NCBI GenBank assembly: GCA_019400425.1
Contig: JAFREE010000004.1
Location: forward strand, 389,816 to 453,815
From: Hymenochaete sp. R1
Taxonomy: Eukaryota > Basidiomycota > Agaricomycetes > Hymenochaetales > Hymenochaetaceae
Length of the DNA: 64,000 nucleotides
Direction: 5' to 3'
Shown here: positions 23,501 through 37,058 of the stretch, one piece after another
Layout: each line of letters starts with the position of its first letter
Position numbering within the stretch: the first letter of the stretch is position 1
Position numbers and translations under genes: made by a program
Notes under the pieces: generated by a model
Databases searched by the model: none
Told to the model about the DNA's origin: nothing
The model's input: only the letters and a program-made list of their open reading frames with translations

Positions 23501-26500
23501 GATATTAGCCAGTGGGCCGAACGCCTGTCGGGTGAGGGAACATCCGGTACAAGTACACGTGCGGCCATCAGCAGATCAACAAGTCTCCTTGGAAGTCGGT
23601 ATTTTGCTACGCGTGCGGAATCCAGAGCTTCAGAGACGCCGACATTGCCTGGTGACAACAGGCACCAAAAAAGCGAGTTCATCGTCAAATTAGCGCTTTT
23701 GGAAGGTCGGGAAAGCTCGTGATATTAGCTATTCACGGGTCATTAAATGCTTTTCTTCAAGGGTTTGCGAGGGTGAATCTACCACATGACGAAGACACTG
23801 AGACAGGCTTCTTTGACCTGAGTGCGTTGGATTTGGATACCCTAATCGAGTTTAAACCGGATGGCAAGGTGAGACCACAGATTGTTAAGTTAACCACAAT
23901 CAGTCTCAACTCAGTTTGTTCGAGGATGAGGTTGTTCTGTCACTCGCCCTCTCAGATATCAGCCTGGCGAAGGGACGATACCAGGACGTTCAAGTCGTAT
24001 TAGTATCTCGAAGATCGGATCTAGTAAGATGGCATTAAATTTCATGCTGATGGTGACTAAGCTCCTTCTGTCATTCGTATTAGGGAGCTTCTTTGCAGAA
24101 GCCACTGAAAATGACTTTTTGTTCCATGCCCGTCCCGGGGAGTATTGCAAAGGAGTCCAGGATTAGGCTATCCCTTTATGGGCTATGGATTATTCTTGAT
24201 TCTAATCCAGTCTGGATCGATGCCCTTTCTGAATTTGCGAAATCTCCGCCGGGTGTAAGTAAATTCGTTTCGTTGCAGTTCATGAACTTTGACTTACCTC
24301 TTCAATGTCAAAGGCATTTGAGTCGGTTGTCCCCAGTGAGCGTACTCTGATCAATATAGATGTCCTATCGTGCGCACTGTTGGTGTCCCCGCCTTTGAAA
24401 ACGAGCTCCATGATCTTATCTCTGAATGACATTGGCTTGTCGACCAACCTTGTTGGCGGCTCAGACGAGAAAGCCGTGGGCTTATCAATCGCTGAGCTAT
24501 CGGCATTTCTAGTCGATTATACCATTGAATCGTCACTCATACCTCAATTGCATCAAAGGGAAGATACCTCTGTCTGGACGGTGCGCTAGTCAATAATTCT
24601 AAGCTTACTTAGTTCACAATGCATTCATATAGCCAGAAGGCTATGCATTATTAGCGGAACTTCGAAACTTACATTTGCATGTCGTTCATAGTTCAAGCGT
24701 ATCATCGACCTTGACTCACGTAAGTTTCAAATTACTCGACTCAAATATAGTTTCTAAAGTTGTAGAGTGTAGCTCGAGGTCGATGGAATGCTTTTGAACT
24801 TCCATGTCTGCGCAGATACCATTTCAGGCATAACTTCATTCGTTTCAGATGCACAGAGCTTCCTACACGCCCGGGAAGAAGTACCGACGTAAGCTTTGAT
24901 CATGACTCCGTCTCGTACTATGAGTAATGGTTCTCAACTCAAACCTTGCAGAAAAAGGCCGACAAAACGTCCGCTAGAAACGGCTCGCACTGCGCCGTCT
25001 CATTCGATCCTTACTCGTGCGTACTATTACGGTTTATAAATACGCGTATTTAATCAATTTGCGCTTTCAGATTCAGTTGATGAGCAAGCGTTCCTCCACC
25101 CACCAGTCATTGGTCCGCTTCCTGACATGATTGGAGATGACCTTCCGAGCAACGCTGATTATTTGGATGCATCATTTGGAGCTGCAGCCGGACTTCGACC
25201 CCTTGACGATGAAGAGGAAAGTGAAACTCTGTACGGTAACCTATCTGTTCCAGGCCCAGAGACGATAAAAATGCTGCACTCGCCATTGGATATCGTAGAT
25301 AACTACTACGATACTATCACTCCATCGGCATTGGACTTTGCTGCCCAGTAAGTGTTTGTTACTTGTACTGGTGTTCTTTACTAGACCACTGCGGTGCTCT
25401 AGGCACGGGGACTCGTCATTTAAGGTCCGAGCTCGCAAATGCGATATTCATCTATTCCTTCACGAGGGCTATGATTGGGAGAAGACCAGAAAAGAACTTC
25501 AGGACGAGGTCAAACGAGTGAAAAAACGGCTTGCGAAGATTAGGCAATTGCTTGCCAGCGGACAGTCTTATGACCCAAATATTGACGAACTCAATTCCGT
25601 GCTGTTCAATTCTGTCTACGTTGGCCTGGATTCTGAAGCAGAGTCAATGGAACCAGATGATTTGATGACTGCTATCGACATTGAACTCGGTGGTGACTAC
25701 GATGCTGAGTCCGAAGACTCGTGGCAATCGTTCAAACCAAATCGAAGACGCAAATCCGACAGCAAACCTTCTGGCTTCCAATCTCTCAAACTCGAACGCT
25801 CAAGGACGCCAAGCATCGAATTTTCGTTATTAGGAGTGAATGTCGATTTTGATCAATACGCACCAGGAGCCAAGCTTGCCACTCGCGTCTTAATTACCAT
25901 ATTTGATCTCAAAATCCTCGATCATATCAAAACGTCTACGTGGAGCACGTTCTTGACGGGATTGAGGTCCGACTCTCGAGGCAATATCAGGGAGAGCGAC
26001 TCGAACATGGTCCGTGTTGAACTTCAAACATTATTACCCTTCAGAGACCAGCCAGATCAGGAAGCGCGCCTCAAGGTATGATCAGGAACTACATAAAAAA
26101 TCACGCTTAATAACGTGCGTGAAGGCCAAAATTTTACCTCTGCGCCTGCATGTAGACCAGGATGCCCTTGATTTCTTGAAGAAGTTTCTCGCTTTCAAAC
26201 CGGCTGGTGCCGAGACAACTGCTCCACCCGATAACGAGATATTCTTTCGTATGTATTTACCGTCTTTACTTCACTCTCACCCTGGACTAACTTTTCGTCA
26301 GAACATGTCGAGATATTTCCTGTTGATATAAAGCTGGATTATAAACCTCGTCGCGTAGACTACAGGGCTTTGAAAGAAGGCCGCACAATCGAGCTCATGA
26401 ATTTCTTCCATTTCGACGGCGCGGAGATGACATTGAGACACATTACGCTGAAAGGAGTGAGTGTGATTTCCTGCGTCAATCGCGAACGACCTCTCAAATC

Positions 26501-27269
26501 TTATCACAGGTGACTGGATGGCCGAGAATGTTTGACTCCCTGAATGATTTATGGACACCAGATGTGAAAGCCAATCAGCTCGTCGACGTCATTTCTGGAG
26601 TTTCACCCATTCGCTCTGTAGTTAACGTTGGCTCGGGTGTTGCTGACCTTGTCTTGCTGCCTATTGCGCAATACAAAAAGGACGGTCGGATCATTCGCGG
26701 GTTACAAAAAGGCACCACTGCTTTTGTCAAATCGACGGCCATGGAAGCAATTAGACTTGGGGCTAGGCTCGCGACCGGGACACAAGTCGTTTTGGAGCAA
26801 GCAGAAACAGTTTTGGGTGGGCAGTATCAAGGTCCGATGACAGCGGAGACAATTCCGACAAGCGCCGGAGAATTACTCGAACTCTCTTCGGACGACGAGA
26901 ACCCTAATGAAGATTTGATCAGTAGATACGCAGAACAGCCCACTAACATCAAAGAAGGGATGCATTCTGCGTACAAGACGCTTTCCCAGAATATGAAGTC
27001 GGCGGGGCAGACGATATTAGCGGTACCCATGGAAATCTACGAGAGGTCTGGAAATGAAGTATGTGCAAAGAATCATTTCGCGGTATATAGTCACTTACAA
27101 CACTGTGCCATAGGGACCAAGTCGAGCAGTCATTAGAGCAGTACCCATTGCGGTTCTGAAGCCTATGATAGGAGCGAGCGAGGCCATCAGCAAGACGCTG
27201 TTCGGCCTCCACAATACCCTGGATCCACAATCTCAATTAGACACAGAGGCTAAATACAAACACCGGTGA
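20540..27269 (+). CDS. ATG2: Autophagy lipid-transfer protein Atg2
   Basis: Sixteen exons (20540-20746, 20793-22946, 23003-23705, 23762-23868, 23904-24023, 24084-24254, 24314-24580, 24633-24719, 24773-24888, 24952-25016, 25071-25347, 25403-26075, 26125-26248, 26302-26456, 26510-27058, 27114-27269) encode 1976 residues. The N-terminus is the chorein domain: RFISFVLKRSLGHLVKPGQLD, cut here to 20 residues as FISFVLKRSLGHLVKPGQLD, then IDAQIGSGFVEVKEIELD. Conserved Atg2 blocks follow, among them PDMIGDDLPSNADYLDASFG and NFFHFDGAEMTLRHITLKG. The C-terminus has the amphipathic region around VVNVGSGVADLVLLPIAQY and AVIRAVPIAVLKPMIG. Atg2 bridges the ER and the growing isolation membrane and moves phospholipids, with Atg9 and Atg18. 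Length is within the family's usual range. The fourth intron (23869-23903) is only 35 nt. The gene is convergent with RLP24. Confidence 0.95.
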
Positions 27270-27465
27270 TCTCATGCATTATTTCACCAGATTTCGGAGT
27301 TAGCATGTACTTTACGATTCACATTCCTCAAGTTGCTTTTATACACCACGATTTTATACGCCGTGATGATAAGGAAAATGTTGGATTATAAGAACAATGA
27401 TCGGTGGGACAGGAGAATAAAATACATAAGACACGGGTGAGATTATACTATGAAGACGGAAGGCT

Positions 27466-28287
27466 TCAATCGATCTCCATTCCCATGGAACGACCTTCAC
27501 CTGCCACCAACGCGCTCTTCTTCGGCACGCGAATCTTTTCCTTGATCTTTGCCGGCTCGTCCATAGCCATTTCCATAGGCTGAATAAGTTTGACAGAGGT
27601 GGGCTCGTCCACTTTCCTTGCCAACTTCTTTTTGCGATGTTCGAGGAGTTTGGAACGACTCGTAGCCATTCTTTACAGCGCAAAAGGCAAGCGTCGTATT
27701 CATATTTATCTCCTATATCGAAAAGCATTGGACGCACCTGTTTTTCCAGAAGGTGTGCTCTCGTCTTTGCCTGATTTCCCCAACCCGTTTCATGGCCTTG
27801 ATAGTCGTCTGAATAAGCTCGCGATTATAGCGGACTGGTACATTCCTCCTCTTTTCGAATTCGAATGTCGAGTCCTTCATAATCGATGAACAAATTAGCA
27901 GAGATTCGAAACAAAAGAGTACTTACAATGGTCATCTCCTTCCCATGAGCTTTCCGAAAGGCCTTCGTCCATCGCACTTTGCGTGGATTGCGCTTCATCC
28001 TAATGGGTGGATGATATTGGTTGCCGAAGTTTATGTAGTACAGCGTAGACTTACTTGAAGTTCTTATGACATCTGTGAAGTTGTATGAGTTTGTCGTGAG
28101 TTGCATGAAGGAAAGCCGCTTACTTTGACGTACAGAAACGGAACACTTTGGCATCGTTCCGCACAAAAGCAGATCCTACAAAGCAACGAAGACTCGTCCA
28201 CAAGACTTATAGATGAACCATGCCCAGGGACTTACCATGTCCGGGGTATACGTTCGTAGAGCAGAAGTAACACTTTTCAATACGCAT
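27466..28287 (-). CDS. RLP24: Ribosome biogenesis protein Rlp24
   Basis: Six exons (28287-28236, 28175-28124, 28072-28055, 27999-27927, 27874-27738, 27670-27466) give 178 residues. The start reads [18 protein letters not shown], and [20 protein letters not shown] completes a four-cysteine zinc site. Then [20 protein letters not shown] and [17 protein letters not shown] match the L24e fold, and the long basic C-terminal extension distinguishes Rlp24 from ribosomal protein eL24. Rlp24 holds the eL24 site on pre-60S particles until the AAA-ATPase Drg1 removes it in the cytoplasm. Exon 3 is an 18-nt microexon (CHKNF). The gene is convergent with ATG2, with 196 bp between stop codons. Confidence 0.95.
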
Positions 28288-28761
28288 TGTGACGGTGCGG
28301 CTTGAAGGTGAGGTGACAGAGGTTCAACAACAGCATTGCCAGGCATGATTTAGAGAGGAGGCGGCGCTTGGAAATTATTCTCAAATGTTTCCCACGGTCA
28401 CGCTTATCCAGTTCTCACCAAAAATATTGAGCCTGTTTGGGATCTTTCACGCAGATAAGATAAGATGTCCACTCTCTTCGACGGCGTTCCCGTAGCCGGC
28501 TACGAAACTAACATATACACAGGGCGTGCCACTCAGAATAAATCGACTGATAATTGAACTTCTGCCCAAAAATGTGAATAAATACTACAGTCGGCCAAGT
28601 GGTTCGTGAAGTAGTGCGCGATGTCAACTAAGTTCAAGAAGTTACTCAACGCTTTTCACCACTCGCTCTTCGTGCGTCTGTGCGTGCGATGGTCAATTCC
28701 ACATTTCTCTCAAATGGATTAGCTTGAACTTGATTGGTACGCACTTCAAGATAATGTAATA
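28288..28761. other. Intergenic, upstream of RLP24
   Basis: A 474-base gap between two minus-strand genes, holding the RLP24 promoter and the 3' flank of the deaminase gene. No frame with splice support or RNA gene was found. Confidence 0.45.
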
Positions 28762-29301
28762 TCATGCATCCATACTCTCTCGCCTCGCAACGTCCAAGCA
28801 GTCCTTCTCCATCCCTTTCAACCAGACCACCTCGATGCCTGCCTCTTCCAACTTCTTGGCTCCATCGCATCGTACGAAATCGTCCGGTTCACCAACTCCA
28901 ATAACACACCTCTCCACTCCGGCTGCAATGAGTGCATCGGCACAGGGCGCAAGGCCAGACGTCCGAACTGAACATGGCTCCATCGTGGTATATACAACGG
29001 ATGATCGCAGAACGTCTTCAATAGTAGGTGTGGATCCAGAAGATTCTGAGATCGTCGAGGAAAGGAGTTCCGAAAGTTGGTCGGTGGTCAATTGTTTAGC
29101 TTTCGAAAGAGCATTTGCTTCTGCGTGTGTGTTCCCTTTGAGTTCCCGAGAATATCCTTTTGCAATGATGTTTGTTTCCTCTTTCGCAACGTATTGTCTT
29201 GTGGCGATAACACATCCCACGCTGAACGCACCGGGTTTCGGTTCGCACAAACGAGCTTCATCTAGCGCCATTTGCATCATTCTCTGATCGTAGGATGTCA
29301 T
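28762..29301 (-). CDS. Cytidine-deaminase-fold protein, Rib2-like DRAP deaminase domain
   Basis: A single exon encodes 179 residues. The zinc-deaminase signature is complete: GNTHAEANAL (His ligand and catalytic Glu) and TMEPCSVRTSGLAPC (two Cys ligands). The surroundings (FSVGCVIA, GYSREL, RCVIGVGEPDDFV, AGIEVVWLKG) resemble the C-terminal deaminase domain of fungal Rib2, which deaminates a pyrimidine intermediate of riboflavin synthesis. Unlike yeast Rib2, no pseudouridine-synthase domain is attached. Riboflavin synthesis is a reasonable role, but another deaminase substrate is possible. It lies 242 bp downstream of GLT1 in the same direction. Confidence 0.85.
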   Translation of the reverse strand: MTSYDQRMMQMALDEARLCEPKPGAFSVGCVIATRQYVAKEETNIIAKGYSRELKGNTHAEANALSKAKQLTTDQLSELLSSTISESSGSTPTIEDVLRSSVVYTTMEPCSVRTSGLAPCADALIAAGVERCVIGVGEPDDFVRCDGAKKLEEAGIEVVWLKGMEKDCLDVARRESMDA

Positions 29302-29543
29302 TTTTGGTCGTAAGAACTGCAGAATATGAAGAAGCTTTGTGCTTGAATACAGTCAAGATACTATGTAAGCAAAAGACTGGGGCAAAGTCAAAGATAGGCA
29401 CGTGGGCATTATCAAATCGTATTCACAGTATATAGGACATAAGTTGCTGGGTGTACAACAAATATAAATTACAATCCAATCCATTGCGGTATGTATAACA
29501 GCCAAAAAACGTTGCAAGCAATTCAATGCGCTTTGATCTTTCT

Positions 29544-32500
29544 TTAAGCCTCAACGGAGACAACCTTACTACCATGAACATGGGGTAGAGGAGGCACAAA
29601 CCGCTAAATTCACGGAAATCAGTAAGAATGAGTCTGGGAAGTTTACACACCGGAAAAAAACCTACCCTGGTTTTGATACCACCTGCACCCGGGAGACGAG
29701 TGTCACCACCTGAAAGCCATGCATCGATTTCGGCGGCGGCACCACGTCCCTCGCTAGAACTCGAATTAGACACAGAAAAAGTACAATAATAATGAAGAGC
29801 ACAAACTTGATTCCCCAGACAATAAGTGATTGTCCACGACGGCAATCTCCAGCAGCGAACACGCCGTCGGCGTTCGTAGAGTACCTCTTCTGAGGTGTCT
29901 TGATGTTAGAACGGGCGTCTTGCTCGACTCCGAGCCCTTTGAGTACTTCATTCTCAGGCCCAAGGAAGCCAAGCGCGAGGAGAACGAGTTGCGCTTCGAA
30001 GAATTTCTCAGATCCCGGGACTTCCTCCATCTTCCACCGTCCACCACTTTCCTTGGTCCACTCGACTCGAACTGCAAGGTCGAAGACATTGAGCCTCCAC
30101 TCAAGATACGCTGACTTCGTATTTGCGTACCAGTATTCAGACCCTTCAACTTGCCCTCGTCGTTCAGAACAAAGTCCTTCGTGGAGATGCAATATTCGCG
30201 TGGGTCTGAAAAAAACCAACGTTAATTCGAGAACAAGAGAAGCGGGAAGAGGGGGTAAGAGGAGGAAAGGGAGACTCACCATTTCCAAAGTGTGCTGCAA
30301 CCTCCGTGTGTCCATAGTCAGTTCGGAAGATGCTGCAGAACGTCCATCAGATCCACGGCAACATACAGAGAAAAATGTTACACACCGTGGCCATTGAGGC
30401 CAGGGATTATCCCTGCCGCGCGCAGACGGCGGCCTGGGCAAGAGCTCAAAGTTTGTAACCGATTTTGCGCCGTGCCGCATAGAAGTACCGATACAATCAT
30501 TTCCTGTGTCACCCCCACCAATCACGATGACATCTTTGCCCTTGGCACTGATATAGCTTCCATTCTCAAGGTTGGAGTCCAGAAGAGACGACGTATTGGC
30601 TTGCAGGAACTCCATAGCAAAGTGAACACCGTCGACACTGCGGTTTGCAATCTTCAAGTCGCGCGGCCACGTTGCGCCTGTGCATAGCACAAGAGCGTCG
30701 TACTCAGCACGAAGGTCATTTACATTAATATCAGTACCGATATTTGCATTCGGTACGAACGTCTGCAAATCAGGTCAGCATCTCGCTCCTATTAGTAATA
30801 GACTCTCACATACCACGCCCTCAGCAGCCATAAGATCCAAACGGCGTTGCACTACTGCTTTATCGAGTTTCATACTGTCATGGGATTAATGGCTACCCGG
30901 GACGCTATTATAGAGGATAAACTCACTTGGGTATTCCATACATAAGAAGACCTCCCATGCGATCGTTACGGTCATAAATGGTCACCCAATGGCCTGCTTT
31001 GTTGAGCTGGTCCGCACAGGCTAAACCGGAGGGTCCAGACCCGATCACCGCTACTTTCTTACCCGTTCGGTGAGCGGGTACCTTAGGCGTCATCCAACCC
31101 ATCTCAAAACCCTGTCACGAATAAGTGGATTAATGATGTAGAGCTAGATACTAAATCGAGACACGAACTTTGTCAATAATAGCGCATTCAATACTCTTTA
31201 TACCAACAGGCTGCTCGTTGATGCCGAGCACGCAGGCACCCTCGCAAGGTGCGGGACAAACACGACCTGTGAATTCAGGGAAGTTGTTGGTCAATAGAAG
31301 GCGGTTGAGCGCATCCTGCCACTGGCCCTTGAAAACGAGATCGTTCCATTTCGGTATGACGTTAGAAATAGGGCACCCAGAGTCCGATTGGCAGAATGGA
31401 ACTCCACAGTCCATACAGCGCGCCGTCTGATACTTGAGTTCACTCTCAGTAAGGCGGACCGACAATTCTTTCCAGTCTTTGACACGTTTCCTCGGGGGAC
31501 GGTACGCTTCACCGAGGCGCTTGTATTTCATGAAACCTTTGACCTTGTCAAGTTTTTGCATGCGCTGCTTGCTGGCACCCTCGTCAAGCATGGAATCTTC
31601 GAGGTCAACTACGGGAGCTTCCACTCTCTCTTTGGAGAGCGGCCTAGACGGTGGTAGTACAGCGGACAGAGGTTCCTTTGGCTGCATGATTGTTTCGATA
31701 CTCTCACTGGCAAGATCGACCTGGCTAGCTGTTCGAGACGGAACATAGTCAATAACGCTGAGACGCATCCTCTCTTCCTTTTCCTTTGTCGCACGTTCCT
31801 CAAGAACGCGTTTGTAATCGAAGGGCATAACACGCACGAACAGGGGTAGTAAATGGTGGAAATCGTGAAGCACACGATTAGCCACTTCCGAGCCGGTGTA
31901 ATGCCGATGATTCTCGATCAAACTGCGTAGAAGAGCGATCTCCCGAGGATCGGTGACTTTGCCGAGTTCGACCATCTCCCTGTTGACCTTGGACGCAAAC
32001 GTATGCGCGGTGTCCAGAACATAAGCGATACCGCCGCTCATACCTGCAGCGAAATTGCGTCCGGTAGCTCCGAGAACGACGACGCGGCCACCGGTCATAT
32101 ACTCGCAACCGTGGTCTCCCGTACCTTCCACAACAGCGTTCGCACCGGAGTTTCGCACAGCAAAACGTTCGGCAGCAATGCCACGAATAAATGCTTCGCC
32201 AGAGGTAGCACCATACAAGCAGACATTGCCAACGATAATGTTCTCCTCGGCCTTGAAAGTTGCTGTTTTTGGTGGATATACAATAAGTCGGCCTCCTGAC
32301 AATCCCTTTCCGACGTAATCGTTACAGTCTCCCTCAAGTTCAATGGTAATGCCTGGTGCCAAGAACGCGCCGCACGATTGGCCTGCAGACCCACGCATCG
32401 AAATATGGATTGTGTCCTTTGGAAGACCTTCCTCACCATAAAGCTTGGACACTTTATAAGAAAGAGTTGTACCCAGCGCGCGATCGGTGTTGACAACATC

Positions 32501-35500
32501 GCATTCAATGTGTACAGGTAGACCTTGACTGAGAGAAGGTTCAGACTCGTCAATGAACTTGTTGTCCAAGCGAATGTATAGTTTGTGGTCTTGTTGGCGG
32601 ACCTTATACGTTGCAGCACCGGGGCGCATTTGCCATGCAGGCTTCAGAACCGCGGAGAGATCAAGGAACCTGGTCTTCGGAGTACGAAGCGCCTCGTTAA
32701 TCTTCAGGACATCGGAGCGTCCAACCATTTCGTTGATCGTCCGGAAGCCCATCTTTGCCATGTAGCCCCTCAAATCCTCGGCAAGGTAGTAAAAGAAGTT
32801 GATGACTTGCTCCGGTTGACCAGCAAACTTGGCACGAAGGTTGGGGTCTTGAGTGGCGATCCCGACAGGGCAAGTATTCACTGTTTTTTGTTTAGCTTAA
32901 TATTGAGAAAACAGTTTCAAAAGTAACTCACGGTGGCATTTACGCATCATGATGCATCCCATGGCAATGAGAGGTGTCGTCGCAAAGCCAAATTCTTCGG
33001 CGCCAAGCAAACAAGCTATGGCTATATCACGGCCAGTACGAATTTGACCATCAGTCTGGACTGTGACTCGCCCACGAAGGTCATTGAGAACGAGGGTTTG
33101 GTGGGTCTCGGCGAGTCCAAGTTCCCATGGTAGGCCTGCGTATTTGATACCGGTCCATCGAGACGCACCTGTTCCACCATCATGACCAGAAATGAGGATA
33201 TGGTCTGCCTTCGCTTTCGCAACACCGCTAGCAACAATACCAACTCCGACTTCGGATACAAGCTTGACAGAAACACGGCTTCGCGGATTCGAACATTTCA
33301 AATCGTAAATGAGCTGCTTCAAATCCTCGATAGAGTAGATATCGTGATGTGGGGGCGGAGAGATAAGCCCAACGCCTGCCGTGGAATGGCGTGTTCGAGC
33401 GATGGATTGCGAGACCTTATGGCCAGGAAGTTCACCACCCTCCCCCGGCTTTGCACCCTGTGCCATTTTTATCTGCAATTCATCGGCATCGGAAAGGTAG
33501 TTGGATGTCACCCCAAAACGGCCAGAGGCAACCTGCTTGATAGCAGAACGCATGGAATCGCCATTTGGGAGCTTTAGTGAACGTTCGGCATCCTCACCTC
33601 CTTCCCCTGTGTTCGATTTCCCACCGAGACGATTCATTGCCACAGCGAGAGTAGAGTGAGCTTCCATTGAGATCGATCCATACGACATGGCACCGGTGAC
33701 GAAGCGTCGTACAATTTCGTTCCAGGGTTCGACTTGCTCAATCGGAATCGGAGCCCGTTCCTCGAACTTGAAATCAAGGAGTCCGCGAAGTGTGATGCTC
33801 TTCACTTGTTCATTGGCATTGCGTGCGTAGGCATCGTAAGCGGACTGGTTCTTTTCTCTGACGGCATCCTGAAGGTTCGCGATGCCAGTTGGGTCGTTGA
33901 TATGTGCTTCACCACCGTCGCGCCAATGGTATTCCCCGGATTCAGGCATACCCGGAGGAATAATTGTTTCACGAGACGGCCAGCCGCGCTCATGAAGCTC
34001 AAATGCATCCATCGCGAGGAGGTCGAAAGTTGCGCCCTGAACGCGGCTTGCGGTTCCAATGAAGCATTTCGATATGACTTCCTCGTGAAGGCCCAGAGCT
34101 TCGAAAATCTGAGCGGCCTTGTAAGATTGAAGTGTCGAAATTCCCATCTTGCTCATGACCTTCAAAATCCCGTTGTCAGAAGATTTGCGGTAGTTGTTCA
34201 TGAGTTCTTCGACAGTCTTATCGCCTTTAATGCTGGAAAGGATGATGAGCCTAAGAAATCCGCTTGGGAAACGGTGACATACAGGTTCTCTCTATCAATC
34301 TTGTAGATTGCTTCCATGGTCAAGTATGGGCAAATAGCATCCGCACCGTATCCAACAAGAACACAGAAATGGTGCACTTCGCGGGCCTCGCCGGTTTCAA
34401 CCATCAAAGCAACGTTTGAACGCTTCTTATTTTGCACCAAATGATGATGTACACCCCCACACGCAGCCAGAGCGGAGACAGGGACACGATCGGGTCCAAT
34501 CGCTCGATCAGAAAGAATGATGACCTTCACACCATCTTCAACGGCAGATGTGACTTCCTGGAAAATCCTATCTAGCGCATTGACGTAGCCTGGGAGACCC
34601 TCCTCCTTTGGGAAGGTGATATCAATGGAGACCGAAGGCCATGTCGTGTAAGCACTTTTCAAGTTCTTCATGGCGTTCATCTCTTCTATAGTGAGGATCG
34701 GAGATGGTAAGAAGATGCGGTGGCATTGACTTGCCCCCATGTCCAACAAATTGCCTTCTGGGCCGACATAGCACTCAAGACTCATAACAATATTCTCTCG
34801 GATCGGATCTATCGGAGGATTCGTGACTTGCGCAAAGAGCTGCCTGAAATAATCATAGATGATGCGAGGCTGAGTCGCCATACACGCGAGAGGAGCATCG
34901 TTGCCCATGGACCCGAGAGCCTCCTTGCCATCTGAAATCATCGGAAGCATAAGCAAATTCAGCTGCTCGACTGTGTAACCAAAGGCCATGAGCGTCGGGT
35001 CATTGCTGAGAGGTGAGTCGTCGATAGTAGGTGCAATATTGTGCATACGCATCACACGTTTTACAATGTTCGGGACTTTTAGAACGTTCGTCTCGATCCA
35101 TGTGGCGAAAGGTTTTGACCTTGCCGTCGTCAATTTGAGTTCTCTATCATCAACGATGCGTCCCTCGTGAGTATCGACAAGGAGCATGCGACCGGGCTTC
35201 AACCTTCCCTTTGAAACCACTTTCTCAGGAGGAATGAACACGGCTCCGACTTCTGAAGCACAGACCATGATATCTTCATTTGTGACGATATACCGACATG
35301 GACGAAGCCCGTTCCGGTCGAGATTAGCACCACAATAGCGGCCGTCACTAAAAGCAAACAAGGCTGGACCGTCCCACGGTTCTTGCAAGCAAGATGCCCA
35401 GTTGTAAAACGCCCTCTTTTCCGGCTCCATGAGCTCATTTCCATGCCATGCCTCAGGGATGAGCATCATAATGGCTTGCGGAAGAGTAACTACGCCATTC

Positions 35501-36704
35501 ACAACGAGCAGTTCGAGCACGTTGTCAAATGCGGCGGAATCGGAGCCTCCAGATTCGACAATCGGATATAGAAGGTCAAGCTGATCTCCGAAGGCATCGG
35601 ACCGAATTACGCCTTCCCGGGCCCGCATCCAATTTTTGTTGCCCCGAATGGTGTTTATCTCACCTGTATAATCATTAATTTTTGAAATCAGAGAATTCAA
35701 ATTTGACTTGTACGTACCATTGTGAGCCGCCCATCGCATTGGCTGGGCGCGATCCCAACTTGGAAACGTGTTCGTAGAGAACCGGGAGTGTACGAGTGCG
35801 AAATGTGAGCGATAAAGGACATGATTCAGGTCGTGGTAGTAGTTGTAGACTTGCGGGGGGCTCAGTTGGCCCTTGTATACAATGTTTTTCGTGGATAAGC
35901 TACAGACGTAGAACCATTTGGCGAGGGTGCTATAGGGATCGGCGAGTCCGGTGTAAGCATCATCCACGATAAGAGCAGCCTCTAGTCCACGCACATCATA
36001 TGAGTGGCTTGCTTACGAAGAATGTAAAGCTGCCTTTCAAACCTCTTGGGGTCGAATTTACCATTTTGACTGACGTTCCCGTCACCGTAATGCTCGCGGA
36101 GGACGACAAACGGTTGCAGAATGAGCGGCTCCTTACTGCTTGCAGCAGGACCAAGGATAGACCCGTCCGTTGGTACCTCCCTCCACCCTAAGACACGAAG
36201 GTCAAACTCTTCAGCGAGCTTAGAGAAGGTGCTCTGCTGCCTCTGAAGCTCCACAGCGTCACTCGGTTTGAAAAATACGTTCCCGACAGCATATTGCCCA
36301 GGATCGGGTAGGACGGCACCGATGTCCCTTTCAGCCTCTCTTTTGAAAAACTGGTGAGGGATACCGGTCATCACACCTGCACCGTCACCATCTCGACTAT
36401 CCGCTCCAACTGCACCACGGTGAGTCATTGCGCATAGGAGTTGTCGGGCATCAGAGACTATCTTGTGTGCTGGCTCGCCTTTGATATGGCAAATAAAGCC
36501 TACACCGCAGGCGTCCTTGTCGTTTCCGTTATCGTAAAGGCCCTGACTGGCCGGAGCTGCGCCGGCCCACGAATGAGGGTCGCGCTGGACTGCGTTGAAG
36601 CTTAGAATATCGTCCGGGGTGGCATGCTCTTCGACAAAAGGGAGAGCATTGTTAAATTGAAAATGGAGGGGTTGAGATTGAGAACGGGAGAAGACCGTGT
36701 CCAT
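29544..36704 (-). CDS. GLT1: NADH-dependent glutamate synthase (GOGAT)
   Basis: Thirteen exons (36704-35995, 35929-35718, 35663-34283, 34232-32932, 32880-31169, 31111-30927, 30874-30814, 30762-30386, 30332-30280, 30205-30131, 30071-29807, 29753-29666, 29603-29544) encode 2159 residues, the usual length of the fused enzyme. A propeptide precedes Cys66 (ACGVGF), the N-terminal nucleophile of the glutamine amidotransferase domain. Synthase [3Fe-4S] cysteines are Cys1194, Cys1200 and Cys1205 ([12 protein letters not shown]). The beta part shows [12 protein letters not shown] and CPAPCEGAC for [4Fe-4S] clusters, [17 protein letters not shown] for FAD and [13 protein letters not shown] for NADH. 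The enzyme makes two glutamates from glutamine and 2-oxoglutarate. An upstream extension of the frame to 36968 is open but less family-like. Junctions agree with conserved family blocks. Confidence 0.96.
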
Positions 36705-37058
36705 GTAAACGACACGCTTTAGCGAACGGAAAGAGGTGCACGCTGAAGAAGGCAGATACGAGCACCAGGATGAACGTTGTGGTTGATAGTCAAGAGTCAG
36801 GAGTGGAGAGGGGCAGAATTTCCACTTGCGCGGACGCGCTTCTGCATATATTCTCCAGCCAACGGAAGAGACGGTCTGCCGTGGGCAAAGTGTATCTACC
36901 GAGATCTTACGCCGCTTCTCTCTTTTCCTTCTCTTTTCGGCCGAAACGAAGCGATGTTTAGCAGCCAATTACATCTTATCAATTACAAATTTCTATCTTT
37001 TCCGGATTACAGGTTCATTCCGAGTCTTTACATTAGAAGATATGTGCTTATATTGGCC

